A stretch of 64,000 nucleotides of DNA from Pseudescherichia sp031998825 (GCF_031998825.1 NZ_DAMACX010000019.1:14700-78699); one strand, 5' to 3'. Counted from the stretch's first letter, positions 32,684 through 41,651 are shown. Notes: generated by a model not told the origin, from the sequence alone. Program-made: numbers and translations.

Positions 32684-33694
32684 ATGGTTAAGGTCGGTAT
32701 TAATGGCTTCGGCAGGATCGGTCGCAACGTGTTACGTGCCGCGTTAGGTAATGCAGAAATTGAGATCGTGGCAATTAACGATCTAACGGACAGCAAAACC
32801 CTGGCGCATCTGTTAAAGCATGACTCGCTGCTGGGCACGCTCTCCGTGCCGGTCGAGGCGGCGGAAGGTGAACTGAAGGTTGACGGTAAATCCGTAAGGG
32901 TCTTTTCCGAGCGCGATCCGGCGAATATTCCCTGGGCCAGCGTTGGCGTCGAGATTGTGATTGAGGCCACCGGCTTCTTTACCGATCGCGAAAAGGCGTC
33001 GGTGCATATCACCAGCGGCGGCGCGAAGCGGGTGATCATCTCTGCCCCTGGCAAAAACGACGATCTCACCATCGTGCTGGGGGTCAACCACGACAGCTAC
33101 GATCCGCAGAAACACATTGTCGTGAGCAACGGCAGCTGCACCACCAACGGGCTGGCCCCCGCCGCCCAGGTGCTGCATCAGCGCTTCGGCATTGAGCATG
33201 GCCTGATGAATACTACCCACGCCTACACCAACAGCCAGGCGCTGCACGATCAGCCGGAGAAAGATCTGCGCGGGGCACGTGCTGCGGCCCTCTCCATCGT
33301 TCCCTACTCCAGCGGCGCGGCGAAGGCGCTGGGGCGCGTGATCCCTGAACTCGAAGGCCGTCTTACCGGCTACTCGCTGCGTGTGCCGGTGCCGGTGGTA
33401 TCGATTGTCGACCTGACCGTGACCCTGAAGCGTGACGTGACCGTGGATGAGGTCAACGATGCCTTCCGTCAGGCCGCCGCCGAGGGTCCGCTGAAAGGCA
33501 TTCTTGGCTACAGCGACGAGCCGCTGGTCTCCAGCGACTACCAGGGCGATCCGCGCTCCTCGATTATCGACGGCCTCTCTACGCTGGTTATCGGCGGGAA
33601 CCTGGTCAAGATCCTCGCCTGGTACGACAACGAGTGGGGCTTCTCCAACCGTCTGGTCGACCTTGCGAAGCTGATGGCGCAGCGCGGTTTATAG
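32684..33694 (+). CDS. gap: Type I glyceraldehyde-3-phosphate dehydrogenase, second copy
   Basis: 336 residues. NAD-binding GFGRIGR at residues 8-14, D33 in NDLTD favouring NAD over NADP, catalytic Cys152 and His179. The active-site signature reads NGSCTTNGLAP instead of the near-universal NASCTTNCLAP, with both flanking substitutions to glycine. The N-terminus and LAHLLKHDSLLG resemble Gram-positive enzymes rather than enteric GapA, so this is probably an acquired paralogue and not the glycolytic gapA. AGGAG ribosome binding site; terminator downstream. Confidence 0.93.
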   Translation: MVKVGINGFGRIGRNVLRAALGNAEIEIVAINDLTDSKTLAHLLKHDSLLGTLSVPVEAAEGELKVDGKSVRVFSERDPANIPWASVGVEIVIEATGFFTDREKASVHITSGGAKRVIISAPGKNDDLTIVLGVNHDSYDPQKHIVVSNGSCTTNGLAPAAQVLHQRFGIEHGLMNTTHAYTNSQALHDQPEKDLRGARAAALSIVPYSSGAAKALGRVIPELEGRLTGYSLRVPVPVVSIVDLTVTLKRDVTVDEVNDAFRQAAAEGPLKGILGYSDEPLVSSDYQGDPRSSIIDGLSTLVIGGNLVKILAWYDNEWGFSNRLVDLAKLMAQRGL

Positions 33695-33714
33695 TCGTTG
33701 TTTATAAATGCAAA

Positions 33715-33740
33715 AGCGGCCCTGTTTTATTAGGGCCGCT
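33715..33740 (+). terminator. Terminator of the second GAPDH gene
   Basis: AGCGGCCCT, eight-base loop, AGGGCCGCT: a nine-base perfect stem about 20 bases after the stop, followed by a weak CCTTATT. Confidence 0.7.
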
Positions 33741-33853
33741 CCTTATTAGAAGTGCTTATTACTGATTGCTGTCAGTCAATAAAGAGAGAGTCGCTTCACT
33801 TTTTGTGCGTAGCATTAGTTTTTTAATCTACTCAACAAAACGTGAGGTTTATT

Positions 33854-35227
33854 ATGGCTAATATTACGTTATACACTGAAACAGATTACCAAGGCGAAAG
33901 CCTTACAGTACCGCTCCACACGTTTATAGAGGTTTATGTTGATTCCGTGTGGTTATTTAGTTCGGCAAAGCTTAACGGTAATAAGTTAAGGGTAGGAGCA
34001 AACTTCTCAGAATTCAAACCTATTGCTAAAGAAGAGACGTACGTCAGTGAAGATGTCCCTAACTTGGCAGAACTCGTCCATCTGCGCGACGATTTACATC
34101 GTGTCTTGATACATCCTATAAGTAAGGAGGATATTATTGTAAGCATGGATGTTCATAATTACATGCGTGGTTTGATGACCCTGGCGACAAGTGCCGTTAC
34201 CGAAAAAGATAGTTACGTTTATGGTGAAAGCTATGAAAATTATACTTTAGATTCTATTCGGGCGACGCTAGCAATTATCGACCCGGCATACCCTGACGTT
34301 GAGGTCCCTTTGATTGTTGAGTCAACAGCACTACTTTTTGTAGACAAAACAACCATAGAGTATATTAATAATGCTCAAGTCGCTCTTTCATATTCATCGG
34401 AAAATAGTACGCTTGACGTGACTGTCACTTCCAATCCTCTATTAAACCCAGTAACATACACAGTTGAAAAAATAGATAAGCAACATTTCCTCATCCACTT
34501 TACACTTGTGACCGAAAATTACGCCCATGTCTTTTTACATACAAAAGAAGATTATGGCGATCTAAATATAATGTTAGCGAACGGCATTTCTATCTCTCCC
34601 AGAGATGCTGAGGGTAACTGGCAGTACACATCTCTCGAAATAATAAGCAATTATCATTACAATTTAGCTATGCTATGGACGGAGTATCCTGAAGAAGGTA
34701 TAGGCTATGATTTCAACCAGTATAGAAGCCATGTCTCAACTACGTCGTTACCGGTATTGCCCGCTATTTTTGATGGCGATAGTTCTCCTCAAGTGACATG
34801 TGCCTTCAATACAGATATATTACCCGTATTTCTTCGCCCAATTAATGCTGAGTCAGCGGATGACTGGAAATCTTTCGTAATTGAAAGCTCATATTCCTCG
34901 CATCTCCTTATTCATATGCATACACCAACCACTTATAATTTGTTTTGCTCTAACAATCCTGACGCTCTGCAGGAAAGCGTTATGTGTATTATCAGCCAGA
35001 ATAACTTCTATACTGATTTTGACTCCTGTACCCTACGCTACGGTACCTTAAGCGCCGATGGTGCAACGGTGACATGGAGCGGCGAGACAGCGATGAATAT
35101 TGAGTATGGCGCAGCCGATAATTTAATTGTATCGCTTGCAGAGGATGCGCCTGCAGGCTGGGAGATTACGTCAGTGACCAGAGGCGAAGATGGCTGGTAT
35201 GTAGACATTACCGGTACGGCGTCTTAA
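33854..35227 (+). CDS. Unrecognised 457-residue protein with crystallin-like N-terminus
   Basis: ATG 33854 is chosen because GTGAGG at 33842-33847 makes a well-spaced ribosome binding site; a GTG at 33842 would use that site as coding. The first residues ANITLYTETDYQGESLTVPL match the Greek-key pattern of beta/gamma-crystallin domains (xLYxxxxYxGxxxxL). The rest is rich in beta-type sequence, Asn, Ser and Thr and shows no motif I recognise. No signal peptide or membrane helix. Base composition is clearly AT-richer than neighbours, indicating horizontal acquisition. Only three cysteine-containing stretches occur, in the C-terminal half. Confidence 0.8.
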   Translation: MANITLYTETDYQGESLTVPLHTFIEVYVDSVWLFSSAKLNGNKLRVGANFSEFKPIAKEETYVSEDVPNLAELVHLRDDLHRVLIHPISKEDIIVSMDVHNYMRGLMTLATSAVTEKDSYVYGESYENYTLDSIRATLAIIDPAYPDVEVPLIVESTALLFVDKTTIEYINNAQVALSYSSENSTLDVTVTSNPLLNPVTYTVEKIDKQHFLIHFTLVTENYAHVFLHTKEDYGDLNIMLANGISISPRDAEGNWQYTSLEIISNYHYNLAMLWTEYPEEGIGYDFNQYRSHVSTTSLPVLPAIFDGDSSPQVTCAFNTDILPVFLRPINAESADDWKSFVIESSYSSHLLIHMHTPTTYNLFCSNNPDALQESVMCIISQNNFYTDFDSCTLRYGTLSADGATVTWSGETAMNIEYGAADNLIVSLAEDAPAGWEITSVTRGEDGWYVDITGTAS

Positions 35228-35237
35228 GCGTTAAGCA

Positions 35238-35263
35238 CCAGGGAGCCCGCTCAGGCTCCCTGG
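35238..35263. terminator. Shared terminator between convergent genes
   Basis: CCAGGGAGCC, loop CGCTCA, GGCTCCCTGG: ten perfect pairs, then CCCTCTTT on the plus strand. It sits in the 42-base gap between the crystallin-like gene and the convergent dehydroquinase gene. Confidence 0.85.
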
Positions 35264-35269
35264 CCCTCT

Positions 35270-36121
35270 TTAGCCGCCAGTATTTGCTTTATGCAGCGCC
35301 GCCATCGTCTGGTGCAGTACCTTCACATCAATCTGACCCGGCGCGGAGGCACTGCCCATGCTGCCAAAAGTCAGGTTGCTGCCATAGATTTCACCAGACA
35401 GGCGGGTTACCGTCCCCTGCCCGCCCATTGCCATCGTCAATAGCGGCTTATCGCTGCGCTGGCGCATCTGCCATGTGATGCTGGTCAGCCGGTTAACATC
35501 CTCTGGCGTTTTGGGCATCACCGCCAGCTTGAGCACGTCCGCGCCGTACTGCGCCTGCTGCGCCAGGCGTTGCAGCATCGCTTCATTGGTCGGGGTGCCG
35601 TGGAAGTCGTGATAGGACACAATGGTCGCCACACGGTGCTGATGCGCCAGGTCAATCAGCTTGCGTACTTCTGCCTCGCCAATGCGCATCTCAATGTCGA
35701 TCAGGTCGGCAAAACCGGCCTTTAGCCACTGCTGATAAAGTTCGCTGTAGCGAGACTCATCAGGCGCTTTCTCGCCCCCTTCGGACTGGGTGCGGAACGT
35801 CAGCAGCAGCGGTTTGCCGTTAAGCGCCTTATGCACGGCCTGACCCAGCGCCGTGACCTTTGCCGCATCGGTGGCGAAAGCTAACTTATCAACGCGCAGC
35901 TCGAGAATGTCGGCTTCAGGCGTCTGCGCAACCTGTTCAGCTTCTTTTAGCACCGTCGCTTCATCCTCACCCGAGGTTGAGACAATAATCGCCGGCTGGC
36001 CTTGTCCAATGGTCAACTTACCTACCTGTAAAGAGTGAACGCGCTCCTCCGCATTTACGCTGCCAGAGCAAACAGACACGGCCATCGCCATGATTAACGC
36101 CATCGGTGCTTTCAACATCAA
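35270..36121 (-). CDS. Exported type I 3-dehydroquinate dehydratase (AroD-like)
   Basis: 283 residues: a signal peptide (about residues 1-24, ending SVNA) plus a full type I dehydroquinase. Catalytic residues are present: Glu74 in ELRVDKL, Arg110, His171 in SYHDFHGTP, the Schiff-base Lys198 in VLKLAVMP, Arg240 and Gln263 in APGQI. The biosynthetic AroD of enterics is about 252 residues with no leader, so this is probably a periplasmic paralogue using external quinate/dehydroquinate rather than the shikimate-pathway enzyme. Convergent with the crystallin-like gene; single-gene unit. Confidence 0.88.
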   Translation of the reverse strand: MMLKAPMALIMAMAVSVCSGSVNAEERVHSLQVGKLTIGQGQPAIIVSTSGEDEATVLKEAEQVAQTPEADILELRVDKLAFATDAAKVTALGQAVHKALNGKPLLLTFRTQSEGGEKAPDESRYSELYQQWLKAGFADLIDIEMRIGEAEVRKLIDLAHQHRVATIVSYHDFHGTPTNEAMLQRLAQQAQYGADVLKLAVMPKTPEDVNRLTSITWQMRQRSDKPLLTMAMGGQGTVTRLSGEIYGSNLTFGSMGSASAPGQIDVKVLHQTMAALHKANTGG

Positions 36122-36277
36122 ACCCTCGCTACGGTGAACAGAAGTGAGTTTTAAGATCTAGTTCACACTTTTGTATGAGGCAAACGGCAGATGCGGATTA
36201 ATCCTGGTCAGTTTGCACATCGACCCAGCGGCTTCTACCTTTTGTTACTTGTAACGTTGAAAACAAGAGGAGATATC

Positions 36278-37360
36278 ATGCAGTACAGGAAACTGGGACA
36301 TTCAGGCCTAATGGTATCTGAGATCGCGCTGGGCACGCTCACCTTTGCCGGCAAGGCTGGCTTTGAAAAAACGGGCAACGTCGGTGTCGCACAGGCGCGC
36401 CGGTTCATCGATATCGCCCTCGATCGCGGGGTGAATATCATCGATACGGCCGATCTCTACTCGGCGGGTGGGGCTGAAGAGGTGGTAGGCGAAGCGCTGG
36501 GCGAGAACCGCAACCGGGTGGTGCTGGCAACCAAGGCCCGCAGCCCAATGGGTGACGGCCCAAACGACAGCGGGGCCAGCCGGTTCCATCTGATCAAAGC
36601 CTGTGAAGATAGCCTGCGCCGGTTGAAAACGGATCATATCGATCTCTATCAGATCCATAACTGGGATGGTATCACCCCACCGGAAGAGACGCTGCGTGCG
36701 CTTGAGGAGTTGGTCAAGAGCGGTAAGATCCGCTACTTCGGTACCTCCAACTATACCGCCTGGCAGATGATGAAAACCCTCGGTACCGCCGAGGTAAACA
36801 AGCTTATCCGCCCTATTAGCCAGCAGATCTACTACACGCCAGAGTCCCGCGAGGCAGAGTTCGAGCTGCTGCCGATGGCGCTGGATCAGGATATCGGCAC
36901 CCTGATTTGGGGACCAATGGGTGAGGGGCTGCTCACCGGCACGGTGCGCAGAGGCGTCAAAACGCCAGAGACCTCGCGCCAGGGCAACGGCTGGCCGGAA
37001 CCCTACGTGCACGATATGGAGCACGCCTATGACGTCATTGATGTGCTGGCCGACGTTGGCAAGGAGCTAAATGCTTCCGTGGCGCAGGTGTGCCTGGCCT
37101 GGCTCTCATCCCGTCCGGGCATCACGTCGTTAATCGTCGGCAACCGCACCGAGGAGCACCTGCGGGAGAACCTGGATGCCGTGGAGCTTTCGCTTAGCGA
37201 CGAGCAGCGCCAGCGTATTGAGCAGGCCACGCGCCCGGCGCCGCGCTACCCCTACTGGCACCGCTTCACCAGCGGCATGGACCGCCTCGACCCGGCGGAA
37301 AAGCCTTTCCTTAATGAGTACCAGCAGACGCTGGATGCGAGAAAGGATTTAGAAAGGTAA
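36278..37360 (+). CDS. Aldo-keto reductase
   Basis: 360 residues from ATG 36278 (AAGAGGAG ribosome binding site at 36265-36272); an in-frame start at 36191 is rejected. A (beta/alpha)8 oxidoreductase using NADPH. The catalytic tetrad can be located: Asp and Tyr in DTADLYS, Lys in ATKARS, His in YQIHNWDG. C-terminal nucleotide-binding region: SLIVGNRTEEHLRENLDAVE. Typical of the YajO/Tas-like AKR groups. The substrate cannot be told from sequence. Confidence 0.92.
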   Translation: MQYRKLGHSGLMVSEIALGTLTFAGKAGFEKTGNVGVAQARRFIDIALDRGVNIIDTADLYSAGGAEEVVGEALGENRNRVVLATKARSPMGDGPNDSGASRFHLIKACEDSLRRLKTDHIDLYQIHNWDGITPPEETLRALEELVKSGKIRYFGTSNYTAWQMMKTLGTAEVNKLIRPISQQIYYTPESREAEFELLPMALDQDIGTLIWGPMGEGLLTGTVRRGVKTPETSRQGNGWPEPYVHDMEHAYDVIDVLADVGKELNASVAQVCLAWLSSRPGITSLIVGNRTEEHLRENLDAVELSLSDEQRQRIEQATRPAPRYPYWHRFTSGMDRLDPAEKPFLNEYQQTLDARKDLER

Positions 37361-37488
37361 ATTTAATATCAGCCCCGCCATGGATCGGCAGAGGCAATAC
37401 AGATCACATCCATAGCGCACCAAAAGAGGACTTTATCTTTTCTACTCATACTCATTAACCGCTTCCTGTTATCACAGTATCTATAAAA

Positions 37489-38274
37489 CTAATGAGAGAG
37501 TGACTCGGTTGGTCGAACAGGAGGCGAAGGTGGCCACTTTCCACCATGTTGGATCAGCTTCTCTTTTATTTTGATCAAATCTTGATAGTGTTTACTGCCT
37601 TCTTTCGCACCATGCAAAAGGCGCTGTAGTTGGTTACCCATCGTCCAGCCGACGTCGCTACGGATCTCAGGATTGGCTCCGCGATCCAGCAATAACAGGA
37701 CATGGTCATGCTTGCCATAATCCAATGCATAGATCAGCAGCGTATTTCCTGCCGAGTCGGTAACGTTAATATTGGCCCCGCGATCTAGCATCACTTTCAG
37801 CGTCTCGGTATTTTTTGCCTTAAGCGTTTCCAGTATGATGGGATCGTGATGCACTTTATCTTTTGCATCAGGCGATAAGCCTCCGTCAAGCAGCGCGCTA
37901 ATCCAGTCTCCACTGTCACCTTGCAGAACAAATTCAGCCGGGCTGCTTCCACCGGCCGGGCGAGGCTGAAGCGGATCCGCCCCCGCCTTCACCAGTTCAG
38001 TAATGATTTCTAACTGGGGTGCTGTTTTTTTAGCGTTTATGGCATTGCTAAGCGCCCAGAACAGCAGCGTCATATCTTGCTGTCCGGGTTTGTTAAGATC
38101 GGTTTCTGGCGCGAATTTTTTTACCTCGTCAACTTCGCCGCGCTCGATTGCTTTTGCCATAACGAGCTGCTGGCCGCTGAAGTAATCTTGCGGATCCAAA
38201 TCCCCGGTTTGCTTACATCCCTGAATCATAAACGTAAACAACAGCGCAAGGCTGAATGAAAAAAACGTCTTCAC
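37489..38274 (-). CDS. Ankyrin-repeat lipoprotein
   Basis: 261 residues from GTG 38274, which has AGGAG six bases upstream and opens a compact lipoprotein signal ending MIQGC; an ATG at 38295 is possible but its ribosome binding site is only two bases away. Ankyrin repeats follow: DMTLLFWALSNAINAK (about 85), GGSSPAEFVLQGDSGDWISA, and the clear pair LKVMLDRGANINVTDSAGNT and LLLLDRGANPEIRSDVGWT (about 185-235). Such periplasmic ankyrin lipoproteins are known as immunity or protective proteins in enterics, but no effector gene is adjacent here. Function unassigned. Confidence 0.82.
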   Translation of the reverse strand: MKTFFSFSLALLFTFMIQGCKQTGDLDPQDYFSGQQLVMAKAIERGEVDEVKKFAPETDLNKPGQQDMTLLFWALSNAINAKKTAPQLEIITELVKAGADPLQPRPAGGSSPAEFVLQGDSGDWISALLDGGLSPDAKDKVHHDPIILETLKAKNTETLKVMLDRGANINVTDSAGNTLLIYALDYGKHDHVLLLLDRGANPEIRSDVGWTMGNQLQRLLHGAKEGSKHYQDLIKIKEKLIQHGGKWPPSPPVRPTESLSH

Positions 38275-38483
38275 ACACGACTCCTGATTTTCCATTACTC
38301 CTGCTAAATTCCCAGCGCGTATGATGCGCCTCCGCTTTTTCAAAACTTGAAGGGGGCTCGTGAAGTTCTCTATCGTTGCTTTCCAGTGAATGCTCATCTC
38401 CGTTATCATATCTCCCTATCAGATATTTAAGTCAACGAAACGACCCTTGCCTCATTTAAAATCAGGGAACTGGACATAACTTC

Positions 38484-41045
38484 ATGAGTACACTTGAGAA
38501 TTTCGACGCCCACACGCCCATGATGCAGCAGTACCTGAAGCTGAAAGCCCAGCATCCGGACATCCTGCTCTTCTACCGGATGGGCGATTTTTATGAGCTG
38601 TTCTATGACGATGCGAAACGTGCCTCGCAGCTGATGGACATCTCCCTGACCAAACGCGGGGCCTCGGCGGGGGAGCCTATTCCGATGGCGGGCGTGCCGC
38701 ACCATGCAGTAGAGAACTATCTGGCGAAGCTGGTTAGCCTCGGCGAGTCGGTGGCAATCTGCGAGCAGATTGGCGATCCGGCCACCAGCAAGGGGCCGGT
38801 TGAGCGTAAGGTGGTACGCATCGTAACCCCCGGCACCATCAGCGACGAAGCGCTGCTGCACGAGCGTCAGGATAACCTGCTGGCCGCCCTCTGGCAGGAC
38901 AGCAAAGGCTTTGGCTATGCCACGCTGGACATCAGCTCGGGGCGTTTTCGCCTGAGCGAGCCTGCCGATCGCGAAACCATGGCCGCCGAGCTACAGCGTA
39001 CCAACCCGGCAGAGCTGCTCTACGCCGAAGACTTTGCCGAAACTGCGCTGATTGAAGGGCGTCGCGGTCTGCGCCGTCGTCCGCTGTGGGAGTTTGAGAT
39101 TGACACCGCCCGCCAGCAGCTGAACCTTCAGTTCGGCACGCGCGATCTGGTGGGCTTTGGCGTGGAGAACGCAACGCGGGGCCTCTGCGCCGCAGGCTGC
39201 CTGCTACAGTACGTGAAGGATACCCAGCGTACCTCCCTGCCCCACATCCGGGCGATCACCATGGAGCGCCAGCAGGACAGCATCATCATGGATGCTGCCA
39301 CCCGCCGCAACCTGGAGATCACCCAGAACCTGGCTGGCGGCATTGAAAATACTCTGGCCTCGGTGCTCGACTGCACGGTCACGCCGATGGGCAGCCGGAT
39401 GCTCAAGCGCTGGCTGCATATGCCGGTGCGCGATACCAAAACCCTGACCGAGCGCCAGCAGACCATCGCCGCGCTACAGGATGCCACGACCGAGCTACAG
39501 CCGGTGCTGCGCCAGGTGGGCGATCTGGAGCGTATTCTGGCGCGTCTGGCGCTGCGCACCGCTCGCCCGCGCGATCTGGCCCGTATGCGTCACACCTTCC
39601 AGCAGCTGCCAGCGCTGCGGGAGATGCTGGCCGAGGTCGACAGCGCGCCGGTACAGCGGCTGCGGGAGACGATGGGCGAATTTAGCGAGCTGCGCGAGCT
39701 GCTGGAGCGGGCAATCATCGATGCCCCACCGGTGTTGGTGCGCGACGGCGGCGTGATTGCCCCTGGCTACAACGCCGAGCTGGACGAGTGGCGTGCGCTG
39801 GCAGATGGCGCAACGGATTATCTCGATAAGCTGGAGATCCGCGAGCGCGAGAAGCTGGGCCTCGACACGCTGAAGGTCGGCTATAACGCGGTGCACGGCT
39901 ACTTTATTCAGATCAGCCGCGGCCAGAGTCATCACGCGCCCATCCACTACGTACGCCGCCAGACGCTGAAGAACGCCGAGCGCTATATCATTCCCGAGCT
40001 GAAAGAGTACGAAGACAAGGTACTGACCTCAAAAGGCAAGGCGCTGGCGCTGGAGAAGCAGCTCTATGATGAGCTCTTTGACCTGCTGATGCCGCACCTG
40101 GCCGATCTCCAGCAGAGCGCCAGCGCCCTGGCGGAGCTTGACGTGCTGGTGAACCTGGCCGAACGCGCCTGGACCCTTAACTACTGCTGCCCGACCTTCA
40201 GCGATAAGCCAGGCATTCGCATCAGCGAAGGGCGTCATCCGGTGGTTGAGCAGGTGCTGAACGAGCCGTTTATCGCCAATCCGCTGAACCTCTCTCCTCA
40301 GCGGCGGATGCTGATCATCACCGGGCCAAACATGGGCGGTAAAAGTACCTATATGCGCCAGACTGCGCTAATAGCGCTGCTGGCCTATATCGGCAGCTAT
40401 GTCCCGGCGCAAAAGGTCGAGATCGGCCCTATTGACCGCATCTTTACTCGCGTTGGCGCAGCGGACGATCTGGCCAGCGGCCGCTCAACCTTTATGGTAG
40501 AGATGACCGAAACCGCCAACATCCTGCATAACGCTACGGAAAATAGTCTGGTGCTGATGGATGAGATCGGCCGCGGCACCTCGACCTACGACGGCCTGTC
40601 GCTGGCATGGGCCTGCGCCGAGAACCTGGCGAACCGCATTAAGGCGCTGACCCTGTTTGCTACCCACTACTTTGAGCTGACCCAGCTGCCAGAGAAGATG
40701 GAGGGCGTTGCCAACGTGCATCTCGATGCGCTGGAGCATGGGGATACTATCGCCTTTATGCACAGCGTGCAGGATGGCGCAGCCAGCAAAAGCTATGGCC
40801 TGGCGGTAGCGGCGCTGGCGGGCGTGCCGAAAGAGGTGATCAAGCGCGCCCGGCAGAAGCTGCGCGAGCTGGAGAGCATTACGCCAAACGCGGCGGCGAC
40901 CCAGGTCGACGGTACCCAGATGTCACTGCTCGCCCCTCCTGAGGAGGCCAGCCCGGCGGTTGAGGCGCTGGAGAATCTCGATCCCGATACCCTCACCCCG
41001 CGCCAGGCGCTGGAGTGGATCTACCGCCTTAAGAATATGCTGTAG
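38484..41045 (+). CDS. mutS: DNA mismatch repair protein MutS
   Basis: 853 residues, identical in length to E. coli. Recognises mismatches and starts repair with MutL. The mismatch-contacting FYELF is at residues 36-40 (GDFYELFYDDAKRASQ). The ATPase domain carries the P-loop ITGPNMGGKSTYMRQ near residue 613-627, Walker B LVLMDEIGRGTSTYDG and FATHYFELT. The C-terminal tetramerisation tail ends LEWIYRLKNML. Marks the end of the accessory block and the beginning of the conserved core. Confidence 0.98.
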   Translation: MSTLENFDAHTPMMQQYLKLKAQHPDILLFYRMGDFYELFYDDAKRASQLMDISLTKRGASAGEPIPMAGVPHHAVENYLAKLVSLGESVAICEQIGDPATSKGPVERKVVRIVTPGTISDEALLHERQDNLLAALWQDSKGFGYATLDISSGRFRLSEPADRETMAAELQRTNPAELLYAEDFAETALIEGRRGLRRRPLWEFEIDTARQQLNLQFGTRDLVGFGVENATRGLCAAGCLLQYVKDTQRTSLPHIRAITMERQQDSIIMDAATRRNLEITQNLAGGIENTLASVLDCTVTPMGSRMLKRWLHMPVRDTKTLTERQQTIAALQDATTELQPVLRQVGDLERILARLALRTARPRDLARMRHTFQQLPALREMLAEVDSAPVQRLRETMGEFSELRELLERAIIDAPPVLVRDGGVIAPGYNAELDEWRALADGATDYLDKLEIREREKLGLDTLKVGYNAVHGYFIQISRGQSHHAPIHYVRRQTLKNAERYIIPELKEYEDKVLTSKGKALALEKQLYDELFDLLMPHLADLQQSASALAELDVLVNLAERAWTLNYCCPTFSDKPGIRISEGRHPVVEQVLNEPFIANPLNLSPQRRMLIITGPNMGGKSTYMRQTALIALLAYIGSYVPAQKVEIGPIDRIFTRVGAADDLASGRSTFMVEMTETANILHNATENSLVLMDEIGRGTSTYDGLSLAWACAENLANRIKALTLFATHYFELTQLPEKMEGVANVHLDALEHGDTIAFMHSVQDGAASKSYGLAVAALAGVPKEVIKRARQKLRELESITPNAAATQVDGTQMSLLAPPEEASPAVEALENLDPDTLTPRQALEWIYRLKNML

Positions 41046-41070
41046 TTTTCTGCGGGCCTGACCTGAGCTT

Positions 41071-41079
41071 CTATACTTA
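41071..41079 (+). promoter_or_regulatory. Sigma-S type -10 element before osmC
   Basis: CTATACTTA matches the extended -10 preferred by RpoS (CTATACTTA). Start of transcription expected near 41086, about 20 bases before the osmC ATG. osmC is an RpoS-controlled gene in E. coli. Confidence 0.6.
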
Positions 41080-41107
41080 GGTTTTCATCCAAAAAAGGAG
41101 CGAATAC

Positions 41108-41536
41108 ATGACGATCCATAAGAAAGGTCAGGCACACTGGGAAGGCGACATTAAAGGCGGCAAAGGCACCATCTCTACCGAGAGCGGCGCGTTAAAGCAG
41201 CAGCCTTACGGTTTTAATACCCGCTTCGAAGGCGCAGCCGGGACCAATCCGGAAGAGCTGATCGGTGCTGCGCACGCGGGCTGCTTCTCTATGGCGCTGT
41301 CATTGATGCTGGGTGAAGAGGGTTATACCCCGGAAAGCATTGATACCACGGCTGACGTATCGCTGGATAAGGTGGACGGTGGCTTCGCGATCACTAAAGT
41401 CGCGCTGACCAGCACGGTGAAAGTGCCGAATATCGAAAAAGAGACTTTCGATAAAATCATCAACAAAGCCAAAGCAGGCTGCCCGGTCTCTCAGCTGCTT
41501 AAGGCCGAGATCACCCTCGACTATACCCTGAATTAA
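41108..41536 (+). CDS. osmC: Organic hydroperoxide reductase OsmC
   Basis: 142 residues (E. coli 143). Reduces organic peroxides in the cytoplasm with two reactive cysteines: Cys59 in AHAGCFSMA and Cys124 in KAGCPVSQ. N-terminus MTIHKKGQAHWEGDIKGGKG is that of enteric OsmC. Osmotic, stationary-phase induced. In E. coli the gene is far from mutS; here it sits in the mutS-rpoS gap next to its own sigma factor gene. Confidence 0.95.
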   Translation: MTIHKKGQAHWEGDIKGGKGTISTESGALKQQPYGFNTRFEGAAGTNPEELIGAAHAGCFSMALSLMLGEEGYTPESIDTTADVSLDKVDGGFAITKVALTSTVKVPNIEKETFDKIINKAKAGCPVSQLLKAEITLDYTLN

Positions 41537-41545
41537 CAGGGACAC

Positions 41546-41628
41546 GCCGGGCGGCGGCGTCGCCTTGCCCGGCCTACAGTAGGCATGGTGCGGTTTTGTA
41601 GGCCTGATAAGCGCAGCGCCATCAGGCG
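41546..41628. repeat. REP elements between osmC and rpoS
   Basis: Two GC-rich REP-type elements: one at 41546-41577 ending GCCCGGCCTAC, and one at 41598-41628 beginning GTAGGCCTGATAAGCGCAGC. They lie in the short convergent osmC-rpoS gap. Confidence 0.75.
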
Positions 41629-41651
41629 TTTTCAGTTCAAAATCACAAAAG

